Positions 12,027 through 20,532 of a stretch of 38,416 nt of DNA are shown piece after piece. A program made the position numbers and the translations under genes. The stretch spans positions 1-38,416 of the IMG/VR virus record IMGVR_UViG_3300029893_000037; one strand, given 5' to 3'. This DNA is from a virus. The notes beneath the pieces were generated by a model. The model had not been told where the DNA came from and ran no database searches. It saw only the letters and a list, made by a program, of their open reading frames with translations. The stretch's first letter is position 1, and each line of letters starts with the position of its first letter.

Positions 12027-12151
12027 GCTGCGTCGGCTGCAAGTTCTACAAGCACGCGCCTGGCCGCAAGCCGGTTTGCGAGCGGTATTGGAAAGACGAG
12101 CCGGTGCGCTGCATCGATTTCAGGCGCAAGCAGGGGCAGAGGGCGAAATGA
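12023..12151 (+). CDS. Small Cys-rich protein (42 aa)
   Basis: MSCVGCKFYKHAPGRKPVCERYWKDEPVRC has a CxxC and two more cysteines, a likely single zinc site. It starts in an ATGA overlap and ends in another with ninG. Similar micro-proteins occur between ninB and ninG in related phages; function unknown. Confidence 0.6.
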   Translation: MSCVGCKFYKHAPGRKPVCERYWKDEPVRCIDFRRKQGQRAK

Positions 12152-12705
12152 TCAGGGTCAAAATCTGCTCGATCTGCCGCGAGAAGTACCGGCCTACCTC
12201 GTCCATGCAGAAGGTGTGCAGCGTTTCATGCGCCATCGAATACACCCGCAGGCAGGCGGCGAAGAAAGAAGCGGACAAGGCGAAGGCCGAGCGCAAGGAG
12301 GTTAAAGCCATGCGCGAACGCCTAAAGACGCTACGGGATTGGCTGAAAGACGCGCAGGTGGCCGTGAATGCCTATATCCGAGAGAGGGACAAGGACAAGC
12401 CCTGTATCTCCTGTGGGCGGTTCCATCAAGGTGCATACGACGCTGGCCACTATCGTTCGACGGGGGCCGCTCCTGAACTTCGCTTCCACGAGGACAACAT
12501 TCACCGTCAATGTGTACCGTGCAACCAGCACAAGTCGGGTAACGCGATCGAGTACCGCATCCGCCTGATTGATCGGATCGGAGTGGCGCGGGTCGAGTGG
12601 CTGGAAGGAGCGCACGCGCCAAAGAAATACACCATCGATGAGGCGAAGCAAATCAGGGACAAGTACCGCGACATGCTGCGGGAACTGAAAAAGGCTGCCG
12701 CATGA
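12148..12705 (+). CDS. ninG: NinG/Rap-like recombination endonuclease (185 aa)
   Basis: Rap/NinG is a Holliday-junction and D-loop structure-specific nuclease in lambda recombination. The N-terminal zinc knuckle is KICSICREKYRPTSSMQKVCSVSC (Cys6, Cys9, Cys22, Cys26). A basic coiled region follows (RRQAAKKEADKAKAERKEVKAMRERL). The HNH-like core is KPCISCGRFHQGAYDAGHYRST (90-110) and FHEDNIHRQCVPCNQHKSGN. Length is close to lambda NinG (204). The ATG at 12148 overlaps the preceding stop as ATGA. Confidence 0.93.
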   Translation: MIRVKICSICREKYRPTSSMQKVCSVSCAIEYTRRQAAKKEADKAKAERKEVKAMRERLKTLRDWLKDAQVAVNAYIRERDKDKPCISCGRFHQGAYDAGHYRSTGAAPELRFHEDNIHRQCVPCNQHKSGNAIEYRIRLIDRIGVARVEWLEGAHAPKKYTIDEAKQIRDKYRDMLRELKKAAA

Positions 12706-13025
12706 CCTGGACGGCAGCTGACGAGGCCGAATTGCGCAGTCGCCTCAGAGCGGCCTACCTGCAGAGCGAGAAAATGCAGGCGGATCGAGAGCATCACGAC
12801 GCACGATGTACCGGAAAGGCTGCGTTCAGCACGCGTGAGGACGCGAATCGCGCGATCAAGCGCGCGAAAACGATCCATGCCAGGCGCCAGCCGTATCGGT
12901 GCCAGGACTGCGGCAAGTTGCACATCGGCAGTGACACGCACGGCCGGCAAGACCGGGTGAGGCTCTACGGGGATGAGGGGGGTTTCGAGCGAGGGGGCTA
13001 TGTCAAAACCAAGAAACGGCATTGA
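12702..13025 (+). CDS. Hypothetical Zn-binding protein (107 aa)
   Basis: Residues 35-80 show CTGKAAFSTREDANRAIKRAKTIHARRQPYRCQDCGKLHIGS: a Cys before an amphipathic helix, then CxxCGKxH, a small zinc finger seen in many short phage early proteins. The first 30 residues are helical. The end overlaps the next gene by 26 nt. Function unknown. Confidence 0.72.
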   Translation: MTWTAADEAELRSRLRAAYLQSEKMQADREHHDARCTGKAAFSTREDANRAIKRAKTIHARRQPYRCQDCGKLHIGSDTHGRQDRVRLYGDEGGFERGGYVKTKKRH

Positions 13026-13341
13026 TGTAGATGCGGAGGTCCGGGCCGTCCGGTGTTTCAGGACGGCGAACGAAGCGCGGGCCTGGGCGGAAACGACCAA
13101 CAAGGATGGTCGGGTATCGCCGTGCATCGACTGTTCCGAGGGGTACCGTGACCAGATGGTGCTTGAGGCGCGGTGTGCCCACCCGGAAACGGTGTTCATC
13201 CGGGATGACTCGGGCACGATCGTCGGGGTGAATTGCCACGATCCGCGCTGGCAGTATGTGGTGGCCGGCCGGGATTCGCGCAATAACCGGGAACTGGCCT
13301 ACCGGATGCGGTTGGTCGATGGCGGCACGCCGTTCAAGTGA
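13000..13341 (+). CDS. Hypothetical protein (113 aa), last early gene
   Basis: Start at 13000 (MSKPRNGIDVDAEVRAVRCF), after GCGAGGGGGCT. It contains CIDCSEGYRDQMVLEARCAHPETVFIRDDSGTIVGVNCHDPRW, a Cys/His arrangement that could bind zinc, and a polar C-terminus. It sits where lambdoid phages carry late regulators, but there is no resemblance to Q antiterminators. Function unknown. Confidence 0.7.
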   Translation: MSKPRNGIDVDAEVRAVRCFRTANEARAWAETTNKDGRVSPCIDCSEGYRDQMVLEARCAHPETVFIRDDSGTIVGVNCHDPRWQYVVAGRDSRNNRELAYRMRLVDGGTPFK

Positions 13342-13429
13342 AACATGGCGCCAAACTTGGCCCCGGCGCTTTCTGTGGGTAGTTTTGGCGGGCTATCGTC
13401 GTAATCCCATACTTTGAAAGGATGCTACC

Positions 13430-13675
13430 GTGGGTAAATATCGTTCCGCAGGACTGAATACGGCCAACGACGCCGAAGCCGTCACTCCCAGCGACTCGAC
13501 AGCCATCGAGTTCGTCGCCCTGTATGTCGGCGGCACTGGAAACGTGGTGGTCAAGACCGATGCCAACGGCCCAGCGATCACTTTCGCGGCCGTCCCGGCC
13601 GGTGCCATCCTGCCGATCAGTGGCGTCCGTGTCATGGCGGCCACGACAGCGACCAACATCGTCGCCCTGCGCTGA
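13430..13675 (+). CDS. Small Gly/Ala-rich phage protein (81 aa)
   Basis: GTG start with AAAGGATGCTACC upstream. ALYVGGTGNVVVKTDANGPAITFAAVPAGAILPISGVRVMAATTATNIVALR belongs to a widespread small beta-rich family (GTGNVxV ... TFxxVPAGxxLPIxxxRVxAT ... TNIVAL) found in phage structural regions, possibly a minor virion or decoration component. It is the first gene of the late cluster, preceded by an 88-bp gap that probably holds the late promoter; I see no clear one. Confidence 0.78.
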   Translation: MGKYRSAGLNTANDAEAVTPSDSTAIEFVALYVGGTGNVVVKTDANGPAITFAAVPAGAILPISGVRVMAATTATNIVALR

Positions 13676-13683
13676 CCAGCACC

Positions 13684-14349
13684 ATGCCAGAGGTTTCCAA
13701 GCCCGCAGTGAATTGGGCAGAAGTCGAGCGCCAGTACCGCGCAGGCATCAAAACACTGCGCTTGATCGCCTCGGAGCATGGCGTTACCCATACCGCAATC
13801 AACAAGCGCGCCAACAAAGAAGGCTGGACCCGCGACCTGAATGCGAAGATCCGGGCAAGAGCGGAAGAGAAGGTTTCCAAATCGGTGGTTTCCACGGAAG
13901 TTTCCAAACAGCGTTTGGCAACCGAGAGGGAAACGGTCGAGGCCAATGCGGAACTGCAGGCGCAGGTGATTATCGCGCAGCGCAAGGACATCCAAGGCTT
14001 GCGCAAACTGGTCAATGAACTGTCGGCGGAGCTTTCGTTGTCTGGAAACAATATCGAGGCGCTGGAGAATCTGGCCGTCCTGATGGCGAAGGGCGAAGAG
14101 TTGAGCGACAAGCGCCTCGATGCGGTGATGAAGGCGATTTCGCTGCCTTCGCGCGTGATGTCTGTTGAAAAGCTGGTGAATGCCTTTTCCAAGCTGGTGG
14201 CGTTGGAGCGCCAGGCTTTCGGCATCGATCGGGAAGAAGAAAAGCCGAAGGATCCGCTCGAAGGCATGTCAGAGGAACAGTTGGCGGCCGAAATGCAGGC
14301 GATCTTCTCGCGCATGCGCATTGTCGAGGGCGAGTCGGTTCGTGTCTAA
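13684..14349 (+). CDS. Terminase small subunit (221 aa)
   Basis: Recognises packaging sites on phage DNA and passes the end to the large subunit. Residues 10-50 (WAEVERQYRAGIKTLRLIASEHGVTHTAINKRANKEGWTRDL) are the DNA-binding helix-turn-helix of TerS proteins. Residues 60-140 are a long helical oligomerisation region (KVSKSVVSTEVSKQRLATERETVEANAELQ). The C-terminus (EEKPKDPLEGMSEEQLAAEMQAIFSRM) is typical of the contact region with TerL. It lies directly upstream of TerL, with an 8-nt overlap if the GTG start of TerL is right. Confidence 0.88.
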   Translation: MPEVSKPAVNWAEVERQYRAGIKTLRLIASEHGVTHTAINKRANKEGWTRDLNAKIRARAEEKVSKSVVSTEVSKQRLATERETVEANAELQAQVIIAQRKDIQGLRKLVNELSAELSLSGNNIEALENLAVLMAKGEELSDKRLDAVMKAISLPSRVMSVEKLVNAFSKLVALERQAFGIDREEEKPKDPLEGMSEEQLAAEMQAIFSRMRIVEGESVRV

Positions 14350-15112
14350 GGCGCTGGTCAGACCGTTGCCGGTGAGTCGGACGAGGATGATCCAGATCAT
14401 CCGGCATCTGCGCGCGAAGGAACAATCAATCAAGCGGCGCATGATCTACGGGCTATTCCCCGATGCCGGGCCGCTGCGGCGCGAGTTGTACCCGAAGCAT
14501 ATCGAGTTCTTCGCGGCCGGCGCCGAGTACCGCGAGCGCTGTTTCATGGCCGCGAACCGGGTCGGCAAGACGTTTTCAGGCGGCTATGAGGCTGCCTTGC
14601 ACCTGACTGGACTGTACGACGACATCGCGCCATGGTGGGATGGGCGCCGATTCTCTACTGCGGTTCGAGGTTGGGCAGCCGGCAAGACCAACGAAACGAC
14701 ACGGGACATCGTGCAGGCCAAGCTGTTTGGCGAGGTTGCATGGCGCGGTGGTCGGAAAACCGTGACCGGTACCGGCTTGATCCCCGGCGATGCGATTGGC
14801 GACATCACTTGGAAGCAGGGCGTGTCCGATCTGATCGACACGGCCAAGATCAAGCATGTTTCGGGTGAGTGGTCGTTGCTGGGCCTGAAAAGCTACCAAC
14901 AGGGGCGCGGTTCGTTTGAGGGCACCGAGCAGCATTTCATTTGGCTGGACGAGGAACCGCCCATGGACATCTACGGCGAGTGCCTGATCCGGACGGCGAC
15001 GACGCAAGGCTTGATCCTGATGACCTTCACGCCGCTCGATGGCATGACAGAAACGGTGATGCAGTACCTTCCGGACGAAATCATGTCGCAACTGTCGGCC
15101 GAGGCGAACTGA
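14342..15112 (+). CDS. Terminase large subunit, ATPase half (256 aa)
   Basis: Packaging motor ATPase. FMAANRVGKTFSGGYEAAL contains the Walker A-like RVGKT near residue 75; HFIWLDEEPP is Walker B with the catalytic Glu; ILMTFTPLDGMTE is the coupling motif (motif III). The frame then ends QLSAEAN and stops, while the nuclease half begins at an ATG overlapping that stop (TGATG). The start is uncertain: GTG 14342 (MSKALVRPLPVSRTRMIQ) or ATG 14387. Intact TerL proteins of this type join these two parts in one chain of about 500 residues. Confidence 0.85.
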   Translation: MSKALVRPLPVSRTRMIQIIRHLRAKEQSIKRRMIYGLFPDAGPLRRELYPKHIEFFAAGAEYRERCFMAANRVGKTFSGGYEAALHLTGLYDDIAPWWDGRRFSTAVRGWAAGKTNETTRDIVQAKLFGEVAWRGGRKTVTGTGLIPGDAIGDITWKQGVSDLIDTAKIKHVSGEWSLLGLKSYQQGRGSFEGTEQHFIWLDEEPPMDIYGECLIRTATTQGLILMTFTPLDGMTETVMQYLPDEIMSQLSAEAN

Positions 15113-15894
15113 TGCCGGCCGTATCGCCTTCCAAGTATCTGGTGATGGCGGGTTGGCAGGACGTGCCCCACATCGACGCCAAAACCCAGCAGGAATTGCT
15201 CGATGCCACGCCGGAACACATGCGCGCGGCCCGCTCAAAGGGCATCCCGATCCCAGGATCCGGTCTGATCTTCCCGATTGACGAGAACACGATCAAGGTC
15301 GATCCGTTCCCGATCCCGGCGCACTGGCCGCGCATTGTTGGCTGGGACTTTGGCTACGACCACCCCAGCGCTGGAGGCTGGCTGGCTTGGGACCGTGACA
15401 GCGACACGCTCTACCTGACCGATGCGTACCGGGCGCGCGAGGGCAATGTTCCTGTTCATGCCGCTGCAATCAAGAGCCGTGGTGCGTGGATCCCGGTGGC
15501 CTGGCCGCATGATGGCCTGCAGCACGACAAGGGTTCTGGCATCCAGCTGGCCAAGCAGTACCGCGACGAGGGCTGCAAGTTCCTCCACCATTGGGCGCAG
15601 TTCGTCGAAGAAGGGCTTGACCATGAAACGATCGCGGCCAAGACCAGCGTCGAGGCTGGCCTGTCGGAAATGCTGACGCGCATGAAAACCGGCCGGCTCA
15701 AGGTGTTCAGCACGGTGGGCGAGTTCTTCGAGGAAATGCGCCTCTACCATCGCAAGGACGGCAAGATCGTCAAGGTACGCGATGACCTGATTTCGGCGGT
15801 GCGCTACGGCATGATGTCCCGCCGCTACGCCATCGTCCAGCCGAAGGAAGAAGAGGATAACGTCGTGCGCATGCGCAACTGGCGCGTGCTGTAG
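15112..15894 (+). CDS. Terminase large subunit, nuclease half (260 aa)
   Basis: Starts MPAVSPSKYLVMAGWQDVPHIDAKTQQELL, the normal continuation of a TerL chain, in another frame from the ATPase half. GWDFGYDHPSAGGWLAWD (residues 75-92) has the first catalytic Asp of the RNase H-like nuclease. VRDDLISAVRYGMM near residue 230 carries the last acidic pair. HDGLQHDKGSGIQLAKQY in between is also typical. Both halves look uncorrupted, so it may be translated by stop-start coupling, or the split may be a single-base frameshift or sequencing error. Confidence 0.85.
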   Translation: MPAVSPSKYLVMAGWQDVPHIDAKTQQELLDATPEHMRAARSKGIPIPGSGLIFPIDENTIKVDPFPIPAHWPRIVGWDFGYDHPSAGGWLAWDRDSDTLYLTDAYRAREGNVPVHAAAIKSRGAWIPVAWPHDGLQHDKGSGIQLAKQYRDEGCKFLHHWAQFVEEGLDHETIAAKTSVEAGLSEMLTRMKTGRLKVFSTVGEFFEEMRLYHRKDGKIVKVRDDLISAVRYGMMSRRYAIVQPKEEEDNVVRMRNWRVL

Positions 15895-16014
15895 CAATTC
15901 CGGCGCGGCCGAGTCAAGCTCGCCGCCATGAATGCAAAAAGCTGACGCTCAACTCGGTTATCGAGAGGTCGGCATATTCAATAGCGTGCATGCGAGATTT
16001 CTTGTGCACGCGCC

Positions 16015-18075
16015 ATGCAGCAGAGTGAAGCGACTCAATCCGCCCCTGTAGCCCAGGACGAGCAGGACAGCCGCGGCGCTCCGCTGTCCATTCAGGAACT
16101 TGGCGAGTTCCTCGACGAGATCCGCAACCAGCCGGCGTGGCGCCGCGAGGCGAACAAGTGCGTCGACTACTACGACGGCAACCAGCTGGACGCCCAAACG
16201 CTGCAGGACATGGCCGACCTGGGCATGGCGCCGATCATCGAGAACCTGGTGGCGCCGACGATCGATGCCGTACTCGGTCTGGAAGCCAAGACGCGCCTCG
16301 ACTGGCGCGTGACACCCTCGAAGGACAAGCGCGACGCCGAAGTGGCCGAGGCGATGAACGTCAAGCTCTCCGAAGCCGAGCGCGAGGCGAAGGCGGACCG
16401 GGCGAATGCCGATGCCTACGCCAGCCAGGTCAAGGCCGGTGTGGGCTGGGTCGAAGTCAGCCGCGAGCATGATCCGTTCAAGTACCCGTACCGCTGCACG
16501 GCGATCCATCGCAATGAAATGTTTTGGGACTGGCGCGCGCGCGAGCCTGACCTGTCCGATGCCCGCTACCTCATCCGGAAGCGCAAGCAGGAAGCCGATG
16601 TGCTGGTGCTGGGCTTCCCGGAAAAGAAAGACCTGATCCGGCATGCCTCCTGCAACTGGACGAGTTTCGACGCGCTGCTGCTGGCCGGCGACGAGGTAAC
16701 GGGCCTCGCGCAATCGCAGCAGATCGAACGCGGATGGGGCTTGCACGATGACGACTGGCGCGATGCCTCGGCCCGCATCGTGTCGGTCTATGAGGTCTGG
16801 TATCGGCGCTGGGTGCGCGGCAAGGTTCTCAAGGTGCCCGGTGGTGGCGTGGTGGAAATGGACACGAACAATCCGCGCCACATTCAGGCGGTGGCGCGCG
16901 GCGTGGTCCAGATGCAGGACGCCATTTTCGCCAAGATGCGCGTGGCCTGGTACATGGGGCCGCACTGCCTGCTCGACATTCCCAGCCCGTACCGCCACAA
17001 CCGCTTCCCGTATGTGCCGTTCTTCGGCAAGCGCGAGGATCTGACCGGCATCCCGTATGGCCTGATTCGCGGCCAGATCCCGATGCAGGACGAAGTGAAT
17101 GCGCGCAACAGCAAGATGGTCTGGCTGCTGTCGGCGAAGCGCGTCACGGCAACAAGGGGCGTCGTCAAGGACAAGGAACGCGCCCGGCAGGAAGTCGCCC
17201 GCCCGGATGCGTGGATCGATCTGGAGCCGGATGCCCCGCCGAATGCCGTGTTCAAGGTCGAGTCCGACTTTGCCTTGAACCAGCAGCAGTATCAAGCGCT
17301 GGTCGATAAGCGCGAGGCGATCAAGAACGTCGCCGGAATCTACAACGCGATGATGGGCAAGGACGGTCAGGTTTCGTCCGGCATTGCCATTCAATCGCTG
17401 GTCGAGCAGGGCACGCAAACCCTGGCCGAGATCAACGACAACTACCGCTATGCCCGCGCCTTGGTGGGTGACCTCCTGCTGTCGCTGATCATCGAGGACA
17501 TCGGCCAGCAGCCGACCGAGGTTGTCGTTGATGGCGGCGGGTCGAAGGCATCCAAGACCGTGCTGCTCAATGGCAATGCGATGGCCGAGAACGGCGTGCC
17601 GGTCATCACCAATGCGGTGGATGTCGCCAAGCTCAAGGTGGTGCTGTCGGATGTGCCCAGCACGCCGAGCTACCGCATGCAGCGGCTCAACTCGCTGACC
17701 GAGATCGTCAAGAGCCTGCCGCCGCAGATTCAGGGCTTGGTTCTCGATTTCGTCATGGACGCGACCGATCTGCCGGAACGCGAGGCGATCGTCGAGCGCC
17801 TGCGTACCTCGCTCAACCTGCCGACGCCGGGCGCCGAGCAGGATCCGAGCGGCATGCCGCAGAACCCGCAGCAGTTGGACCAACTGATCAAGCAGTCAGT
17901 CATGCAGGCATTGCAGCAGGCCGGCGTGGAACTGAAGAACCGCGAACTGGCCGTCAAGGAGAAGGACGCGGAAACGCGCCGCCTGTCGGTCGAGCAAGCG
18001 GGCGAACACAAGGTACTCGATGCCGTCATGCGTGGCGGCATCGGGCAGCCGGGCGGAGGCACAGCACAGCCATGA
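16015..18075 (+). CDS. Portal protein, P22-like (686 aa)
   Basis: Forms the dodecameric ring at the capsid vertex through which DNA is packaged and ejected. The chain has features of the P22 gp1 family: LGEFLDEIRNQPAWRREANKCVDYYDGNQLDAQTLQDMADLGMAPIIENLVAPTIDAVLGLEAKTRLDW (25-100), PYRCTAIHRNEMFWDWRAREPDLSDARYLIRKRK, RGQIPMQDEVNARNSKMVWLL, and VAGIYNAMMGKDGQVSSGIAIQSLVEQGTQTLAEINDNYRYAR. Length is close to P22 portal (725). The last 90 residues are helical and Gln-rich, like a short barrel. A 120-bp gap before it shows no clear terminator or promoter. Ribosome site is weak. Confidence 0.93.
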   Translation: MQQSEATQSAPVAQDEQDSRGAPLSIQELGEFLDEIRNQPAWRREANKCVDYYDGNQLDAQTLQDMADLGMAPIIENLVAPTIDAVLGLEAKTRLDWRVTPSKDKRDAEVAEAMNVKLSEAEREAKADRANADAYASQVKAGVGWVEVSREHDPFKYPYRCTAIHRNEMFWDWRAREPDLSDARYLIRKRKQEADVLVLGFPEKKDLIRHASCNWTSFDALLLAGDEVTGLAQSQQIERGWGLHDDDWRDASARIVSVYEVWYRRWVRGKVLKVPGGGVVEMDTNNPRHIQAVARGVVQMQDAIFAKMRVAWYMGPHCLLDIPSPYRHNRFPYVPFFGKREDLTGIPYGLIRGQIPMQDEVNARNSKMVWLLSAKRVTATRGVVKDKERARQEVARPDAWIDLEPDAPPNAVFKVESDFALNQQQYQALVDKREAIKNVAGIYNAMMGKDGQVSSGIAIQSLVEQGTQTLAEINDNYRYARALVGDLLLSLIIEDIGQQPTEVVVDGGGSKASKTVLLNGNAMAENGVPVITNAVDVAKLKVVLSDVPSTPSYRMQRLNSLTEIVKSLPPQIQGLVLDFVMDATDLPEREAIVERLRTSLNLPTPGAEQDPSGMPQNPQQLDQLIKQSVMQALQQAGVELKNRELAVKEKDAETRRLSVEQAGEHKVLDAVMRGGIGQPGGGTAQP

Positions 18076-18203
18076 AGGCCGCCCAACTCATTCCCGCAGC
18101 AATGCGGAATACCGCAGGCCCCAGCGATACGGGCATCCCTTCAACTCCTAACGCTGCCCGGCGACAAGGGCTGCCAGCAATGGCATGGAGATTTGTGCAA
18201 TGA
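18072..18203 (+). CDS. Small protein between portal and scaffold (43 aa)
   Basis: ATG overlaps the portal stop and its own stop overlaps the scaffold ATG, both as ATGA. Product MKAAQLIPAAMRNTAGPSDTG, a Pro/Ser/Thr-rich middle, and AMAWRFVQ. The ribosome site is in the portal 3' end. No family recognised; it may only carry translation across the gap. Confidence 0.5.
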   Translation: MKAAQLIPAAMRNTAGPSDTGIPSTPNAARRQGLPAMAWRFVQ

Positions 18204-19192
18204 GTGGTGACAACACCAAAGACCTGGCGTACTACCAAGCCAATCCCGACGAACTGGCCGACCTGAGTCTTGAGGAAATCGAGGCGCTGGGTGTGGCTTC
18301 CGAAGAGGGCGAGACAGCAAGCGGCAAGGCGCCCGAGGCCGCGACGGAAGCAGGCGAGGACGACAAGGACGGCAAGGCAGGACAGCAGCAGGAGCAAGGT
18401 GAGTCGGCAACCGAAGGCGATCAAGACGCTGACGGTGTGCTGGCCAAGGACGGCAAGAACGTCCTGCCGTTTTCCGTATTGCAAGGTGCACGAGAGCGCG
18501 CCGCGAGCCTCGAACGCATGGTCGAGGATCAGAAGGCCGAACTCGAACGCTTGCGCGGAGAGCGATCGACCGAAGGAACGTCGAGCAAACCGGAAACCGG
18601 GGAACCGGCCGAAGGCGAGAGCGGCGAACTGTCGGATGAGGTCATGCAGGTGGTCGAGCAGGAGTTTCCTGCGCTGGCCAAGATCCTGCGTGCCCAGCAG
18701 AACGAACTGTCGAGCCTGCGTGAAGAGCGGATCGCTCGGAGTGCAGCCCAGGCCAGCGAGATCGCCGACAAGGTGCAGGCCATTATCGACGCCCAGCCCA
18801 AGCTCGCGCATCTGCAATCGAACGATCCGGATGCGTGGCGCGAACTGGTCGAACACGATAACCGGCTGGCAGCGTCGCCCAAGTGGAGAGGCAAGCCGCT
18901 CAACGAGCGTTTCGACGCGGCGCTGCGGATCTACGAGGCGGAAAACGGCGAGGTTGCCCTGCCGCAATCCGGCACCAAGAAACCCACTCAAACGGCAGAA
19001 CCATCCCTGGACACGCCTGCGGCTGCATCGCGTCGCGGACCGACCACCCTCTCGGATCTTCCGGGCGGGAAGCCGGCCCCGGTCGATGAGCAAGCGTCAA
19101 TTGAGCAGGCAAGCGCCGTCGAACTGACTGCCCGGTTCGAGGCCATGACCCCCGAGCAGCTTGAGGCGTTCATCGCCCGGTCTGGCGGGTAG
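18200..19192 (+). CDS. Scaffold-type protein (330 aa)
   Basis: Position between portal and major capsid, and composition, indicate a scaffolding protein that directs procapsid assembly. The start at 18200 (MSGDNTKDLAYYQANPDEL) uses GGAGATTTGTGCA. Residues 20-85 are acidic and disordered (EEGETASGK, EAGEDDKDGKAGQQQEQ). A coiled-coil region follows (ARERAASLERMVEDQKAELERLRGER) and a second helical part at 145-210. The C-terminus (SAVELTARFEAMTPEQLEAFIARSGG) is a short helix pair. Sequence similarity to any named scaffold is weak, so the call rests on context and fold style. Confidence 0.8.
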   Translation: MSGDNTKDLAYYQANPDELADLSLEEIEALGVASEEGETASGKAPEAATEAGEDDKDGKAGQQQEQGESATEGDQDADGVLAKDGKNVLPFSVLQGARERAASLERMVEDQKAELERLRGERSTEGTSSKPETGEPAEGESGELSDEVMQVVEQEFPALAKILRAQQNELSSLREERIARSAAQASEIADKVQAIIDAQPKLAHLQSNDPDAWRELVEHDNRLAASPKWRGKPLNERFDAALRIYEAENGEVALPQSGTKKPTQTAEPSLDTPAAASRRGPTTLSDLPGGKPAPVDEQASIEQASAVELTARFEAMTPEQLEAFIARSGG

Positions 19193-19221
19193 TTCATTTC
19201 TTTTATCGAGAGGACTCAATC

Positions 19222-20472
19222 ATGACGACCAATATCCCCTACGGTTCTCCGTTGGCTGTCAAGACCTTCTCTGCCGCTGTGTTCGCACAAACTCAGAAGA
19301 AGCCCAGCCTGCGCAAGAATCTCACCGGCCCCGCGCCGACCCAAGCCGATGCGGAAGCCAAACTGCGCGGCCAATCCAGCCCCGACATGCCGATCGTGCA
19401 GGTGCGCGATCTGGTCAAGAATGCCGGCGACTCGGTTTCCGTCGATCTCTTCAACATCGTGACCGGCAAGCCGGTGATGGGTGACAAGAAGCTCGCCGGC
19501 AAGCTGATGCCGCTGACCTTCGCCAGCATGGATGTCAAGATCAACCAGTGGCGCGGTGGCGTCGACGGCGGCGGCCGCATGACCCAAAAGCGCACCAAGC
19601 ACAACCTGCGCGGCATCGGCATTGCCAACCTCGCCGGCTGGGCTTCGCGTCTGGAAGATCAAGTGACCCTGGTGCAACTGGCCGGCCAGCGCGGCAGCCA
19701 GATGACGAAGGATTGGGTGGTGCCGCTGGATACCGATGCCGACTTCCAAGACATCATGGTGAATGCGCCCAAGACCCCGAGCTTCGGCCGCTACTTCACC
19801 GCGGGCGGCGGTTCGACGCCTTCCGGCATCAGCACGTCCGACAAGCTGACGCTGGACGACATCGATCGCGTCAAGGCGATCATCGAGGACATGGATTTCC
19901 CGCTGCAGCCGATCAAGCTGCCGGGCGATGTGATGTCCGACGATGAGCCGATGTTCCTGATGATGGTCACGCCGCGCCAGTGGCATTACCTCCAGACCAA
20001 CACCAGCGGCCAGGTGTGGCGCACCTTCCTGCAGAACGCATGGAACCGCGCGAGTTCGTTCGAGTCTGGCAAGAAGCATCCGCTCTTTACCGGCGAGCCG
20101 GGCATGTGGAACAACATCCTCATCCGCAAGATGGGCCGTTCCATTCGCTTCAATGCGGGCGATCTCATCAACCACTACAGCGATGCGACGACCGAAGTCA
20201 CTTCGGGTGCCAACGCGACGGCGGGCGTCGAGATCGAGCGCTCACTGATTCTCGGTGCGCAAGCCCTGTGTGACGCCTACGGCGCTGATACGGATTCCGG
20301 CACCCATTACCGCTACTTCGAGCGGCTGGTGGCCGAGGATCACAACAACAGCGTCGAGTGCTCTGTCTCCGGTATCGGCGGCAAGGCCAAGGTGCGTTTC
20401 ACCATCGACGGCGCTCCGGTTGACCATGGCGTGATTGCCATGGACAGCTACGCGCCCGATCCCCGCACCTAA
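19222..20472 (+). CDS. Major capsid protein, N4 gp56/DUF4043-like (416 aa)
   Basis: Forms the icosahedral shell. Typical stretches: PIVQVRDLVKNAGDSVSVDLFNIVTGKPVMGDKKLAGKLMPLTFASMDVKINQWRGGVDGGGRMTQKRT (55-125), ANLAGWASRLEDQVTLVQLAGQRG, and WRTFLQNAWNRASSFESGKKHPLFTGEPGMWNNILIRKM (265-305). This is the DUF4043/N4 gp56 class of HK97-fold capsids common in phages with P22-type portals. No signal or propeptide is obvious. Good ribosome site (GAGAGGACTCAATC). It is followed by a strong hairpin at 20482-20501 that may modulate distal expression. Confidence 0.88.
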   Translation: MTTNIPYGSPLAVKTFSAAVFAQTQKKPSLRKNLTGPAPTQADAEAKLRGQSSPDMPIVQVRDLVKNAGDSVSVDLFNIVTGKPVMGDKKLAGKLMPLTFASMDVKINQWRGGVDGGGRMTQKRTKHNLRGIGIANLAGWASRLEDQVTLVQLAGQRGSQMTKDWVVPLDTDADFQDIMVNAPKTPSFGRYFTAGGGSTPSGISTSDKLTLDDIDRVKAIIEDMDFPLQPIKLPGDVMSDDEPMFLMMVTPRQWHYLQTNTSGQVWRTFLQNAWNRASSFESGKKHPLFTGEPGMWNNILIRKMGRSIRFNAGDLINHYSDATTEVTSGANATAGVEIERSLILGAQALCDAYGADTDSGTHYRYFERLVAEDHNNSVECSVSGIGGKAKVRFTIDGAPVDHGVIAMDSYAPDPRT

Positions 20473-20481
20473 ATGAGTGAT

Positions 20482-20501
20482 CCGGAGGCTTCGGCCTCCG
20501 G
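20482..20501 (+). other. Strong stem-loop after the major capsid gene
   Basis: CCGGAGGC-TTCG-GCCTCCGG, an 8-bp perfect stem with a stable UUCG tetraloop. No T-run follows, so it is more likely an mRNA 3'-end stabiliser or attenuator than a terminator. Confidence 0.6.
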
Positions 20502-20532
20502 CCCCCTCTGACCATTTGAAAAGGAAACGATC

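Noticed and set aside
13342-13429. Late promoter and GCGCC/GGCGC hairpin before the late genes
   Set aside because: Stem is short with a 12-base loop and weak T-run; candidate -35 and -10 boxes (TTGGCG, TACTTT) have 19-bp spacing. Not firm enough to annotate.
15895-16014. Terminator or small gene between TerL and portal
   Set aside because: No stable stem with T-run and no open frame with ribosome site; treated as a plain spacer.
15958-17883. Long open frame antisense to the portal gene (641 codons)
   Set aside because: It mirrors the portal frame in GC-rich DNA, is rich in Arg, His and Leu, has no ribosome site and matches no family; the portal on the plus strand is clear.
18026-19093. Antisense open frame opposite the scaffold gene
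   Set aside because: Same GC-driven shadow effect; the plus-strand scaffold has the expected acidic, coiled composition and good start.
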